Of a DNA stretch of 64,000 nt, positions 15,718 through 24,459 are shown in pieces (position 1 is the first letter of the stretch; every line of letters starts with the position of its first letter). The notes below the pieces were generated by a model. That model had not been told where the DNA came from. It made no database searches and saw only the letters and a program-made list of their open reading frames with translations. Source of the DNA: Flagellimonas meridianipacifica (GTDB taxonomy: Bacteria; Bacteroidota; Bacteroidia; Flavobacteriales; Flavobacteriaceae). The stretch lies in assembly GCF_003001695.1 (NCBI RefSeq), contig NZ_PVYX01000001.1, positions 744,001 through 808,000 on the forward strand, written 5' to 3'. The translations under genes and the position numbers were made by a program.

Positions 15718-18700
15718 CTAATGTTTTTGGATAAATAATTTTGTATTTACTTCATCGAAGGCAATTGCAACGCCCTCTTCCAATTTTTCCTCAAAATTCA
15801 ATTCTGCGGTCAGGGTCTCTGTTTTGATGTAATCTTCATTACTCGATACCGCTTTCTCTACAAAACCGTCTTTTAATATTTTGATGTCAATCTTATCTGT
15901 AACTTCAAATCCCGATTCTTTTCTAAGATTCTGGATTCTATTTACCAGTTCCCTTGCAATCCCTTCTTTTCTGAGTGTATCATCTATGGTCACATCCAAG
16001 GCCACCGTAAGGGCTCCTGATGTTGCTACCAACCATCCCTCAATATCTTGGGAAGTTATCTCTACATCGGTTAACTGTAAAATAATACTTTTATTTTCTA
16101 TTTCAAGCATTAATTCGCCTTCACGCTCCATTTTTTGGATATCTTCTTGGTTCAACTGACTCACAGTAGCAGCTACAGCCTTCATGTCCTTACCAAACTT
16201 AGGGCCCAATACTTTAAAATTGGGTTTTATCTTCTTCACCAAAATATCGGAAGCATCATCCAACAACTCAATCTCTTTGACATTGACTTCTGATTTAATC
16301 AAGTCTGATACCGCCTCTATTTCTGCTTTCTGATTTTCATCCACTACAGGCACCATTATCTTCTGTAAAGGCTGTCTTACCTTGATTTTCTCCTTTTGGC
16401 GTATGGACAAAACCAGCGAAGATACTTTTTGAGCCATTTGCATCTTTCCTTCCAACGCTTTGTTAACCATGTTACCGTCAAAAGATGGAAAATCTGCCAA
16501 ATGAACACTTTCAAAGTTCTCCATTCCAGTGGCTGCATTCAAATCCTTATATAGTCGGTCCATATAAAAAGGTGCCACAGGAGCTGAAAGTTTGGCTACT
16601 GTGACCAAACACGTATATAAGGTTTGGTAGGCTGAAATCTTATCTTGTTGATAATCCCCTTTCCAGAATCGCCTTCTACTTAAGCGCACATACCAATTAC
16701 TCAGGTTTTCTTGAACGAAATCGGAAATCATGCGTGCTGCCTTTGTAGCCTCGTAATCGTTGTATGCCTCGTCCACTTTTTGTATCAGGGAATGAAGCTC
16801 TGACAAAATCCATTGGTCAATCTCCGGCCTTTCGTTCAGTGCTATTTCATCTTCACTAAAATCAAACTCATCAATATTGGCATAGAGTGCAAAAAAGGAG
16901 TAGGTATTGTAAAGGGTGCCAAAGAATTTTCTTTTTACTTCAACCACACCATCTAAGTCAAACTTTAGATTGTCCCATGGATTGGCGTTGGAAATCATAT
17001 ACCAACGGGTGGCATCAGCACCATGCTTTGGTAATGTTTCAAATGGGTCAATGGCATTGCCCAATCGCTTGGACATTTTCTTTCCGTCTTTGTCCAAAAC
17101 CAAACCGTTGGAGACCACATTTTTATAAGAAACGGAGTCAAATACCATAGTTGCAATAGCATGTAAGGTATAAAACCATCCACGGGTCTGGTCCACTCCT
17201 TCGGCAATGAAATCTGCTGGGAAAGCCACACCATCATCTATCAACTCTTTGTTCTCAAAAGGATAGTGCCATTGAGCGTAGGGCATGGAACCACTATCAA
17301 ACCAAACATCTATCAAATCTGATTCCCGTTTCATGGGTTTTCCAGATGGCGATACCAAAGTAATTTGGTCCACAATGTTCTTGTGCAAGTCAACCGTATC
17401 ATAGTTCTTCTCACTCAAGTCGCCAATCACAAAATCAGCAAAGATATCTTTATCCATGAGGCCGGCTTCAACCGATTTGGACATTTCTTCTTTGAGTTGT
17501 TCTATGGAACCCATAATCATTTCCTCTTTGCCATCCTCGGTTCTCCATATTGGAAGAGGTATTCCCCAATATCTCGACCGGGATAGGTTCCAATCATTGG
17601 CATTGGCCAACCAGTTCCCAAAACGTCCTTCACCAGTAGCTTTTGGCTTCCAATTGATAGTCTGGTTCAATTCGAACATCCTATCCTTAACGTCGGTCAC
17701 CTTTATGAACCAAGAATCCAGAGGATAGTACAAAATCGGTTTATCAGTACGCCAACAGTTGGGATAACTGTGAAGGTATTTTTCAACCTTGAACGCCTTA
17801 TTTTCCTCTTTAAGTTTGATAGCAATCTCCACATCTATCGATTTTTCGGGAGCCTCACCATCATCATAGTATTCATTTTTTACATACTTGCCACCAAACT
17901 CTTTGAGTTCTGGACGGAATCGACCCTGCAAATCAACCAAAGGGACAGGGTTGTTGTTTTCATCCAAAACCAACATGGGTGGTACTTCGGGTTCCGCTTG
18001 TTTGGCCACGAAGGCATCATCCGCTCCAAAAGTAGGTGCGGTATGGACAATACCAGTACCGTCTTCCGTAGTTACGAAGTCTCCGGAAATGACACGAAAG
18101 GCGTTCTCTGGATTTTGATAGGGCTGAACATAGTCTATCAATTGCTCGTATTGAATCCCAACCAAATCCTTACCGGAAAAACTTTGTACAACTTGGTATG
18201 GTATTTTTTTTGCCCCTTTCTCAAAGCTTTCAAAATCTGCTTGGGTTTCTGCCTCAAAAAACTTTCCTGAAAATTGTTTTGTTACCAGTGCTTTTGCCAA
18301 AACCACTTGGGTAGGCTCAAAAGTGTATTGGTTAAAACTCTTTACCAAAACATATTCAATTTTGGGGCCTACGGTCAACGCTGTATTTGAAGGCAATGTC
18401 CATGGTGTGGTTGTCCATGCTAAAAAATAGATTTCTCCGTCTAATTCCCTTAGAAAATCAGGTAATGATTCTCTTTTTGCTTTGAATTGTGCCGTGACCG
18501 TAGTATCCGTGACATCTTGATATGTACCCGGTTGGTTCAGCTCGTGGGAGCTCAATCCAGTACCCGCTTTGGGGGAGTACGGTTGTATGGTATATCCCTT
18601 ATAAATGAGCCCTTTATCATAAATCTGTTTCAACAACCACCAAACAGATTCCATATACTTGGATTTGTAGGTGATGTAGGGGTCATCCATGTCCACCCAA

Positions 18701-19119
18701 TACCCAACTTTCTCGGTCATTTCATTCCACACATCGGTATAGCGCATCACCGCTTTTCGGCAGGCCTCATTGTATTCCTCAATGGAGATTTTTTTACCGA
18801 TGTCCTCTTTGGTAATCCCAAGTTCTTTTTCTACCCCTAATTCCACAGGTAGACCATGGGTGTCCCAACCAGCTTTCCGCTTCACCTGGAAACCTTTCAT
18901 GGTCTTATATCTTGGGAATATATCCTTAATGGTTCGCGCCATTACGTGGTGAATCCCAGGCATTCCATTTGCTGAGGGAGGGCCTTCAAAAAAGACATAG
19001 CTTTCCTTGCCTTCCCGAGTGGAAACACTTTTCTCAAAAATCTTTTCGTCCTTCCAAAAATCCAATACCTCATCGGCTACTTTTGGCAAGTCCAATCCTT
19101 TGTATTCCGCGAACTTCAT
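15718..19119 (-). CDS. ileS: Isoleucyl-tRNA synthetase, IleRS2 type
   Basis: This enzyme charges tRNA-Ile with isoleucine in the cytosol and edits valine. The 1133 residues fit the long, eukaryote-like IleRS2 branch. The class I signature near 55-58 reads G-I-H-H in PGIHH, i.e. GXHH, in place of the usual HXGH. KMSKR is intact near residue 681. The CP1 editing domain lies at about 190-400, and an anticodon-binding region plus a long C-terminal extension follow. Start: the longest frame begins with TTG at 19146, but a TAATTTTG promoter element lies at 19152-19159, so I prefer ATG 19119, which matches homologues (KFAEYKGLDLPKVADEV). It leads the ileS - dksA-like - secreted - lspA run. Confidence 0.95.
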   Translation of the reverse strand: MKFAEYKGLDLPKVADEVLDFWKDEKIFEKSVSTREGKESYVFFEGPPSANGMPGIHHVMARTIKDIFPRYKTMKGFQVKRKAGWDTHGLPVELGVEKELGITKEDIGKKISIEEYNEACRKAVMRYTDVWNEMTEKVGYWVDMDDPYITYKSKYMESVWWLLKQIYDKGLIYKGYTIQPYSPKAGTGLSSHELNQPGTYQDVTDTTVTAQFKAKRESLPDFLRELDGEIYFLAWTTTPWTLPSNTALTVGPKIEYVLVKSFNQYTFEPTQVVLAKALVTKQFSGKFFEAETQADFESFEKGAKKIPYQVVQSFSGKDLVGIQYEQLIDYVQPYQNPENAFRVISGDFVTTEDGTGIVHTAPTFGADDAFVAKQAEPEVPPMLVLDENNNPVPLVDLQGRFRPELKEFGGKYVKNEYYDDGEAPEKSIDVEIAIKLKEENKAFKVEKYLHSYPNCWRTDKPILYYPLDSWFIKVTDVKDRMFELNQTINWKPKATGEGRFGNWLANANDWNLSRSRYWGIPLPIWRTEDGKEEMIMGSIEQLKEEMSKSVEAGLMDKDIFADFVIGDLSEKNYDTVDLHKNIVDQITLVSPSGKPMKRESDLIDVWFDSGSMPYAQWHYPFENKELIDDGVAFPADFIAEGVDQTRGWFYTLHAIATMVFDSVSYKNVVSNGLVLDKDGKKMSKRLGNAIDPFETLPKHGADATRWYMISNANPWDNLKFDLDGVVEVKRKFFGTLYNTYSFFALYANIDEFDFSEDEIALNERPEIDQWILSELHSLIQKVDEAYNDYEATKAARMISDFVQENLSNWYVRLSRRRFWKGDYQQDKISAYQTLYTCLVTVAKLSAPVAPFYMDRLYKDLNAATGMENFESVHLADFPSFDGNMVNKALEGKMQMAQKVSSLVLSIRQKEKIKVRQPLQKIMVPVVDENQKAEIEAVSDLIKSEVNVKEIELLDDASDILVKKIKPNFKVLGPKFGKDMKAVAATVSQLNQEDIQKMEREGELMLEIENKSIILQLTDVEITSQDIEGWLVATSGALTVALDVTIDDTLRKEGIARELVNRIQNLRKESGFEVTDKIDIKILKDGFVEKAVSSNEDYIKTETLTAELNFEEKLEEGVAIAFDEVNTKLFIQKH

Positions 19120-19151
19120 CGGTTCCTTTTTCTTCTCAAATTCCAAGTTCG

Positions 19152-19159
19152 CAAAATTA
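19152..19159 (-). promoter_or_regulatory. -7 promoter element of ileS
   Basis: TAATTTTG followed by C on the minus strand matches the Bacteroidota -7 consensus TANNTTTG exactly. It would start transcription near 19146, which argues against the TTG there being the start codon. No clear TTG at -33. Confidence 0.5.
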
Positions 19160-19297
19160 AAAATTTAAGTGGAATTCTCTGTAGTGAAATCGCTTAAGAA
19201 AGCTTCGTAATTGACTTAATGTAAATGTAATACCTCCGTAAACTGGAAAACCGGCCAATTTTATTATTTTGAATCCCTAACACTAAACCATTTTATT

Positions 19298-19606
19298 ATG
19301 AAAAAAGTAATTTTTATTGCTCTTACAATCTTTATTTCGTTGGGAACCATTGTTTCCTGTAAAGAAGCTGCCAATAAGGCCAAAGAGGCCTCTGAAGAAG
19401 CATCAAAAACCATTGAAGAAGCAGGGGATGATTTACAGAAAGCTGCCGACGATGCATCCGATGTGCTTAAAAAAGCAGGAGAAGAAACAGAACAAGCTTT
19501 GGATAGCCTTAAAAAAGCGGGTGAGGATTTAAAGAATACTGCGGAACAGACCGCAGAGGACTTGAAAAAAGCTGCTGAAGATGTCAAAGAAAAGTTGGAC
19601 AACTAG
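19298..19606 (+). CDS. Small lipoprotein with amphipathic Ala/Lys/Glu repeats
   Basis: A 102-residue protein with a lipobox (TIVSC, Cys21). The remaining 80 residues are a continuous amphipathic helix made of about seven roughly 11-residue repeats of the form xxLKKAxEDxx, e.g. DDLQKAADDASD, EDLKNTAEQTAED. This resembles apolipoprotein-like, YtxH-like or LEA-type helical repeats, which cover membranes or protect proteins under stress. No enzyme motif. It probably coats the periplasmic or outer face of a membrane. It stands alone, with the REP-like palindromes after its stop codon. Confidence 0.8.
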   Translation: MKKVIFIALTIFISLGTIVSCKEAANKAKEASEEASKTIEEAGDDLQKAADDASDVLKKAGEETEQALDSLKKAGEDLKNTAEQTAEDLKKAAEDVKEKLDN

Positions 19607-19655
19607 GTCGTAGCTAAGAAAAATATATCAATAGGCTGTATAAAAAGTTTGATAT

Positions 19656-19737
19656 TCGTCAAACTGAACTTGTTTCAGTTTCTCATAAATATTGGGTTAT
19701 CAAGTTATTGGGATTCTGAAATAAATTCAGAATGACG
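19656..19737. repeat. REP/BIME-like pair of palindromes
   Basis: Two imperfect palindromes lie about 25 bases apart and face each other: CTGAACTTGTTTCAG (19664-19678) within CGTCAAACTGAAC..., and TTCTGAAATAAATTCAGAA (19714-19732) within ...GAATGACG. The outer ends CGTC (19657-19660) and GACG (19734-19737) are inverted. Elements with these words recur in many Flavobacteriaceae genomes between genes and look like REP sequences moved by RAYT transposases. No RAYT gene is in the window. Confidence 0.7.
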
Positions 19738-19769
19738 CGCCTTAGTGCATTTTACACAACCTCTTCCCT

Positions 19770-22187
19770 TTAAAAACTGTATCCTAATCCAAGTATCAAA
19801 TTAGTCCCTGGCGCCACGATTCCGGAAGAATACGTCCGATATCTTTGGTCCGTTATATTCTCAAGACTTAAGGTGCTCCTCAAAGCATTGGTAATTTGAT
19901 ATTGCGACCGAAAGTTTAGGGTGTACCACGAAGGGGAATATGGGTTTCCATTGTCATCCGTAGCATAAATGAAGGGTTTGTTTCTTTCTGACAGGGCCAA
20001 ATCCTCAAAAGCTATTTCTCCATTGTAGTTTAGAAAAAAATCGGCTCTAACTTTTTGATTTTGCCAAATTAAATGCACATCTGCAAAAGTAGGGGCTACA
20101 TGTCGCGCTGCAGAATCGATACCACTATCATCTTCCTCAATGCCTTCGGTAAGGGTCAAGTTCGAAGAAAGCGACCAATTTTCCGTGAAAAAAGCATCCA
20201 TTCCAAACTCAAAACCGTAAACATAGGCTTTGGCCGCATTTTGAATAGCCTGAACATTGCTCAATTCTCCATTGAACTCAATTTCACGTAGACCACCGAA
20301 GGAAAAATCCCTGCGAACCAAAGCATCTACCAAATAGGTATAATAAGTAGCACCTTTTACTACCAATTTATCATTAAAATTCTTTCGCAATCCCAGCTCA
20401 ATATTGTAGGCATATTCAGGTTCCAAGTCTGGGTTTGGTACTACCACAGAACCAGGTTCAGAATCAAACACCTTTCCAATATCGTCGATATTTGGAGCCC
20501 TAAATCCTGTTGACCCGTTCATGGTGACTTGTAAATCTGCCCTAGGAAACCAACTGAACCCGATACTCCCTGTTAGAGCTCCCGTAATCAAATCTGCCTC
20601 TTCAAAGGGGAACTGAAAAAAAGTATCATCAAATTGAGCGTCTACCCAAACTTGGCTATAACGCAAGCCTGACAATAAGGTGAAGTTAGGTTTCAATTTG
20701 TATTCTCCATTAATGTACCCCGCAAAGGTCTGCCATGTAGAGCCGTCTGGATAGCGAGATGCCGAAGGAGTAACTGCATTGGTTTCAATGTTGGTTTGAC
20801 TTCCCTCGGAGTTCACCTTATTAAAAAGGTATTCAGCTCCATAATAAAGCCGAAGGTCACCTATCTTTTTGTTCTCAAAGTCTAAGTTAACCGAAAGTGC
20901 ATCCACATTCTCAACCGTGGTAAATCGTGTGGGGTCCTGAAACCTGCGCTCATTGCGACTTTCTTCAAAATGCTGGTAGGCCGTTGTGAGTTTTACACCG
21001 TCATAAAATTTGTTCTTTCCCTTTTTTGTGATTTGAAAATTACCCATAAACCACTTTTGGGGACCATAGAACCATTCCGCCGCCCTTAAACCCGTACCGT
21101 CGCTGTTTGGACGGATTAAACGATCGTAACGAGAGTAGTCTGATGTTTCGGAATAGTACAATCCCAAATCATAGTTCCAAGTGGTATTGGGTTTGTAGGT
21201 AAACTTTTGAAGGAAATTGACTTGATCATAACCTGAGGGAACCTGCCTTCTTGGGTCATCGTTCTCTACAAGAACATCTATTCCATCCCTTCGTTCCACA
21301 AAAGTATTTCGTAAATATTCCACCGGTCCATGACGACCCATTACCAAATCATCAAAATTATTATAGCTGAAACTGGAATAAGCTGCCCATTTTCTCTGCC
21401 CAAAATTTACGTCAAAGTGAGCCGTATTCTCATTATTTGCAGAAGCAAATCGGTAGGATGCATTTCCGGAAACCGTTAGGCTATCGGTAAAGGAAAATCT
21501 AGGTTTGTGGGTGAAAAAATTCATTACTCCACCTATTGCATCGCTTCCATAAATTACAGACCCTGGACCAAAAATAATCTCTGTGTTTTTAACGGTAAAA
21601 GGGTCAATTGAAATTACATTTTGGACATTCCCTCCCCTAAATATCGCATTATTCATCCGGACACCATCTACGGACAATAGCAAACGATTGGTGGCAAAGC
21701 CACGAATCATGGGACTTCCCCCTCCCAGTTGACTTTTTTGAACGAATACTTTACCGCTGTTTTGTAACAAGTCTGCCGAAGTTTGGGGATTGGTAAAAGA
21801 AATGCTTCTAGCGTCAATAGACTCAATCTTCTGGGGGATGTCACTTTTCTGTTGCTCCCACTTCGAAACTGACATCACTACTTCTTGTAATTCTGCAGGC
21901 CTTAAATTGAGGTAGATACGGTTTCCCCTTCTGGCTATCTGTGCTTTGGTAGTGGTAAAAATCTCGTAGCTGATATGCTTAAATGTAATTCTTTCGTTTC
22001 TGGAAAAAACACTGATATCACATTTTCCATTAAAATCGGAAATAGCGGTTTTGGTCTGTTCCTTGTTGTAAACCGCAATATTGACCACAGGGTTCCCTGT
22101 TTCGGCATCCAAAACGGTTATTTCTTGGGCGAAGACTGAAAAAGATGCCAAAATGAAAATAACGAAACATCCAACTATGCTACGCAT
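19770..22187 (-). CDS. TonB-dependent receptor, haemoglobin/haem-receptor type
   Basis: An outer-membrane receptor of 805 residues. Signal peptide at 1-20, then a carboxypeptidase-regulatory-like domain (about 22-100) with ETGNPVVNIAVYN, a TonB plug (about 105-230) containing QLGGGSPMIRGFATNRLLLSVDG and VRMNNAIFRGGNVQNV, which are typical of the haem/haemoglobin receptor branch, then the barrel. FRAP and NPDL boxes, the haem-receptor landmarks, lie near 565 and 590, but the His normally between them is absent, so haem as ligand is uncertain. I use ATG 22187; the TTG at 22196 would overlap recO. It begins one base after the recO stop codon. Confidence 0.88.
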   Translation of the reverse strand: MRSIVGCFVIFILASFSVFAQEITVLDAETGNPVVNIAVYNKEQTKTAISDFNGKCDISVFSRNERITFKHISYEIFTTTKAQIARRGNRIYLNLRPAELQEVVMSVSKWEQQKSDIPQKIESIDARSISFTNPQTSADLLQNSGKVFVQKSQLGGGSPMIRGFATNRLLLSVDGVRMNNAIFRGGNVQNVISIDPFTVKNTEIIFGPGSVIYGSDAIGGVMNFFTHKPRFSFTDSLTVSGNASYRFASANNENTAHFDVNFGQRKWAAYSSFSYNNFDDLVMGRHGPVEYLRNTFVERRDGIDVLVENDDPRRQVPSGYDQVNFLQKFTYKPNTTWNYDLGLYYSETSDYSRYDRLIRPNSDGTGLRAAEWFYGPQKWFMGNFQITKKGKNKFYDGVKLTTAYQHFEESRNERRFQDPTRFTTVENVDALSVNLDFENKKIGDLRLYYGAEYLFNKVNSEGSQTNIETNAVTPSASRYPDGSTWQTFAGYINGEYKLKPNFTLLSGLRYSQVWVDAQFDDTFFQFPFEEADLITGALTGSIGFSWFPRADLQVTMNGSTGFRAPNIDDIGKVFDSEPGSVVVPNPDLEPEYAYNIELGLRKNFNDKLVVKGATYYTYLVDALVRRDFSFGGLREIEFNGELSNVQAIQNAAKAYVYGFEFGMDAFFTENWSLSSNLTLTEGIEEDDSGIDSAARHVAPTFADVHLIWQNQKVRADFFLNYNGEIAFEDLALSERNKPFIYATDDNGNPYSPSWYTLNFRSQYQITNALRSTLSLENITDQRYRTYSSGIVAPGTNLILGLGYSF

Positions 22188-22188
22188 A

Positions 22189-22908
22189 TCATTCAAAAAC
22201 TGCGTTTAAAACTTCCAGGGACTTGGGTTTTCTGAATCCGTGCAAATGTAGCTGAAAATACAGAATAACTATTTTGATAAGTTCTCGCCTCCGGGGTTTT
22301 CCTATTTTTATTGATGCAAGTGCATCAAAATTTATGCCCAACAGCTTAGTGAACTCTGTTAAATTTTCGCCCTGGACCACAGGGTTCAAAGATGGTGAAG
22401 TGCTAAAACTTCCTTCCTGTAAATCAAAATAAGGAGAATTGGAAAAAGAAGTGTCTGGGTAAAATCCTAAATACTTCGTCAAATTCAACAAAAAAAGAAG
22501 ATGGAAACTGGCATTAACTGGATGCTCATCTAACCAAAGCAAGCTGTATTCCAAATAGTTGAAAAGTGCTAAATCCTGTTCATGTTCTTGAATCGAATTC
22601 CCTAACATTTCAGCCAAAAAAAGAACAAGACTGTTTTTTACAATATCGGTATGCAAAGAAGAGTAGGGATTGGTCACTTTGGCCTCTCGAATGCTTTCTA
22701 AAGTCCCTTTGTTTTTGTGGTTGGCCACAATTTCCAACTGCATTAGGGGTAAGAAATAAGCTGCTTTTAATTTGCCCCTCTTTGAAGCCAAAACCCCTTT
22801 TAACAAATAGGATTTCAACCCATCAGTTTTCGTATAGGCCTTTACGATTAGACTGGTGTCACCGTACTTTAAAGAAGATAATACTATGGCCTTGGTGGTA
22901 ACTTGCAT
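22189..22908 (-). CDS. recO: DNA repair protein RecO
   Basis: RecO works with RecR and RecF to load RecA on SSB-coated single-stranded gaps. The 239-residue protein has an N-terminal OB fold (about 1-80, with TKAIVLSSLKYGDTSLIVKAYT) followed by a helical C-terminal domain. The Cys4 zinc site of some RecO proteins is not seen. The ATG lies eight bases beyond the T run of the gdhA terminator, so its own promoter must overlap that hairpin or it depends on read-through. A TonB receptor gene follows immediately. Confidence 0.92.
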   Translation of the reverse strand: MQVTTKAIVLSSLKYGDTSLIVKAYTKTDGLKSYLLKGVLASKRGKLKAAYFLPLMQLEIVANHKNKGTLESIREAKVTNPYSSLHTDIVKNSLVLFLAEMLGNSIQEHEQDLALFNYLEYSLLWLDEHPVNASFHLLFLLNLTKYLGFYPDTSFSNSPYFDLQEGSFSTSPSLNPVVQGENLTEFTKLLGINFDALASIKIGKPRRRELIKIVILYFQLHLHGFRKPKSLEVLNAVFE

Positions 22909-22915
22909 TTAGCTC

Positions 22916-22970
22916 AAAAAAAAACAGCTTTAAAACAAGGTAAAGATAAACCCTGTCTCAAAACTGTTTT
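22916..22970 (-). terminator. Long-stem terminator of gdhA
   Basis: On the minus strand a stem of about 20 pairs (arms 22951-22970 and 22921-22940, several G-U pairs, 10-base loop) ends in a nine-T run (22916-22924). It lies between the gdhA stop codon and the recO start codon, ending eight bases before the recO ATG. Confidence 0.85.
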
Positions 22971-22988
22971 ACTAAATATATTTCGGGT

Positions 22989-24329
22989 TTAGATTACCCC
23001 TTGGGCCAACATAGCATCCGCGACTTTAACAAAGCCTGCGATGTTAGCTCCTTTTACATAATTACAATAACCGTCTTCCATACCATATTCAATACATGAA
23101 TCATGGATGTCTTCCATAATTGCCTTCAAACGCTCATCTACCTCATCCCTTGTCCAACTGATACGAAGTGAGTTTTGAGACATCTCCAATCCTGAAGTAG
23201 CTACACCTCCTGCATTGGATGCTTTTCCAGGAGCAAATAGGATTTTCGCGTCGTGGAAAGCATGAATTGCCTCTGGAGTGGATGGCATGTTTGCTCCCTC
23301 AGCAACTGCGATACATCCATTTTTAATGAGTGTGGCGGCGTCATCACCATCCAACTCATTTTGCGTAGCACATGGAAGGGCAACATCACAAGCAACTTCC
23401 CATGGTGTTTTCCCTTTATGATATTTTGCAGATGGATATTTATCCGCATACTCCGAAATTCTTCCTCTTCTATTGTTTTTCAGGTCCATGACAAATTCCA
23501 GTTTATCGGCGTCTACGCCATCTTTGTCATAGATGTACCCACCTGAATCAGAAAGTGTCAGCACTTTTCCACCCAACTGCAATACCTTTTCGGCAGCGAA
23601 TTGGGCCACGTTTCCAGAACCAGAGATAACCACTGATTTTCCTTCAAAAGACTGATTTTGCGTTTTGAGCATGCTATCTGCAAAATACACCGTTCCATAG
23701 CCTGTAGCTTCCGGGCGAATCAATGAACCACCCCATGAGCGGCCTTTCCCGGTAAGCACTCCTGTGAACTCATTTCTTATCTTCTTGTACATTCCAAACA
23801 AGAATCCAATCTCTCGTGCACCAACTCCAATATCACCAGCTGGAACATCTGTATTCGGTCCAATGTGTCGACATAATTCAGTCATAAATGCATGGCAAAA
23901 ACGCATGACCTCATCATCAGATTTTCCTTTTGGGTCAAAATCCGAACCTCCTTTTCCACCCCCCATTGGAAGGGTTGTCAAACTGTTTTTGAAGACCTGC
24001 TCAAAAGCCAAAAATTTCAAAACACTTGCATTTACGGTTGGATGGAAGCGAAGCCCTCCTTTATATGGGCCAATTGCCGAGTTCATTTGAATACGATATC
24101 CTCTGTTTACATGGATCTCCCCCTGATCATCAACCCATGCTACCCTGAAAGAAATTAGTCTTTCCGGTTCAACCATTCTCAATAGAATGTTCTTACCATG
24201 GTAGATATCATGTTTTACTATATAAGGTATGACGGTTTCGGCAACCTCTTGAACTGCTTGGATGAATTCTGGTTCATGGCCGTTACGGCTTCTGACCTCA
24301 TCCATAAATGCTTTGATTTTTGCTTCCAT
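22989..24329 (-). CDS. gdhA: Glutamate dehydrogenase (probably NADP-dependent)
   Basis: A cytosolic enzyme that interconverts 2-oxoglutarate + ammonium and glutamate, here probably assimilatory. 446 residues is the length of the hexameric small GDH class. The substrate region GGLRFHPTVNASVLKFLAFEQ lies at about 90-110, the catalytic Lys in PMGGGKGGSDFDP near 122-135, and a Rossmann nucleotide fold at about 240-280 (VISGSGNVAQFAAEKV). NADP preference is inferred from similarity to the assimilatory class. It is monocistronic, with a promoter element and a long terminator. Confidence 0.96.
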   Translation of the reverse strand: MEAKIKAFMDEVRSRNGHEPEFIQAVQEVAETVIPYIVKHDIYHGKNILLRMVEPERLISFRVAWVDDQGEIHVNRGYRIQMNSAIGPYKGGLRFHPTVNASVLKFLAFEQVFKNSLTTLPMGGGKGGSDFDPKGKSDDEVMRFCHAFMTELCRHIGPNTDVPAGDIGVGAREIGFLFGMYKKIRNEFTGVLTGKGRSWGGSLIRPEATGYGTVYFADSMLKTQNQSFEGKSVVISGSGNVAQFAAEKVLQLGGKVLTLSDSGGYIYDKDGVDADKLEFVMDLKNNRRGRISEYADKYPSAKYHKGKTPWEVACDVALPCATQNELDGDDAATLIKNGCIAVAEGANMPSTPEAIHAFHDAKILFAPGKASNAGGVATSGLEMSQNSLRISWTRDEVDERLKAIMEDIHDSCIEYGMEDGYCNYVKGANIAGFVKVADAMLAQGVI

Positions 24330-24400
24330 ATAAGGATTGGTAAATTGTTAATTGAAGTTCCCGAAATGGGCCCTTTTTTATCGAATTAGGAATTTGACGG

Positions 24401-24408
24401 CAAAATTA
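24401..24408 (-). promoter_or_regulatory. -7 promoter element of gdhA
   Basis: TAATTTTG followed by CC on the minus strand matches TANNTTTG, about 72 bases before the gdhA start codon. No good TTG at the -33 distance was found. Confidence 0.45.
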
Positions 24409-24459
24409 TGCTATTTAAACAATTTAAGGCTTGTTTTATGAAAATTTTGCAATTTCAGA

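Noticed and set aside
16887..17237. Overlapping frames within ileS on both strands
   Set aside because: They lie in a conserved catalytic region and follow its codon pattern.
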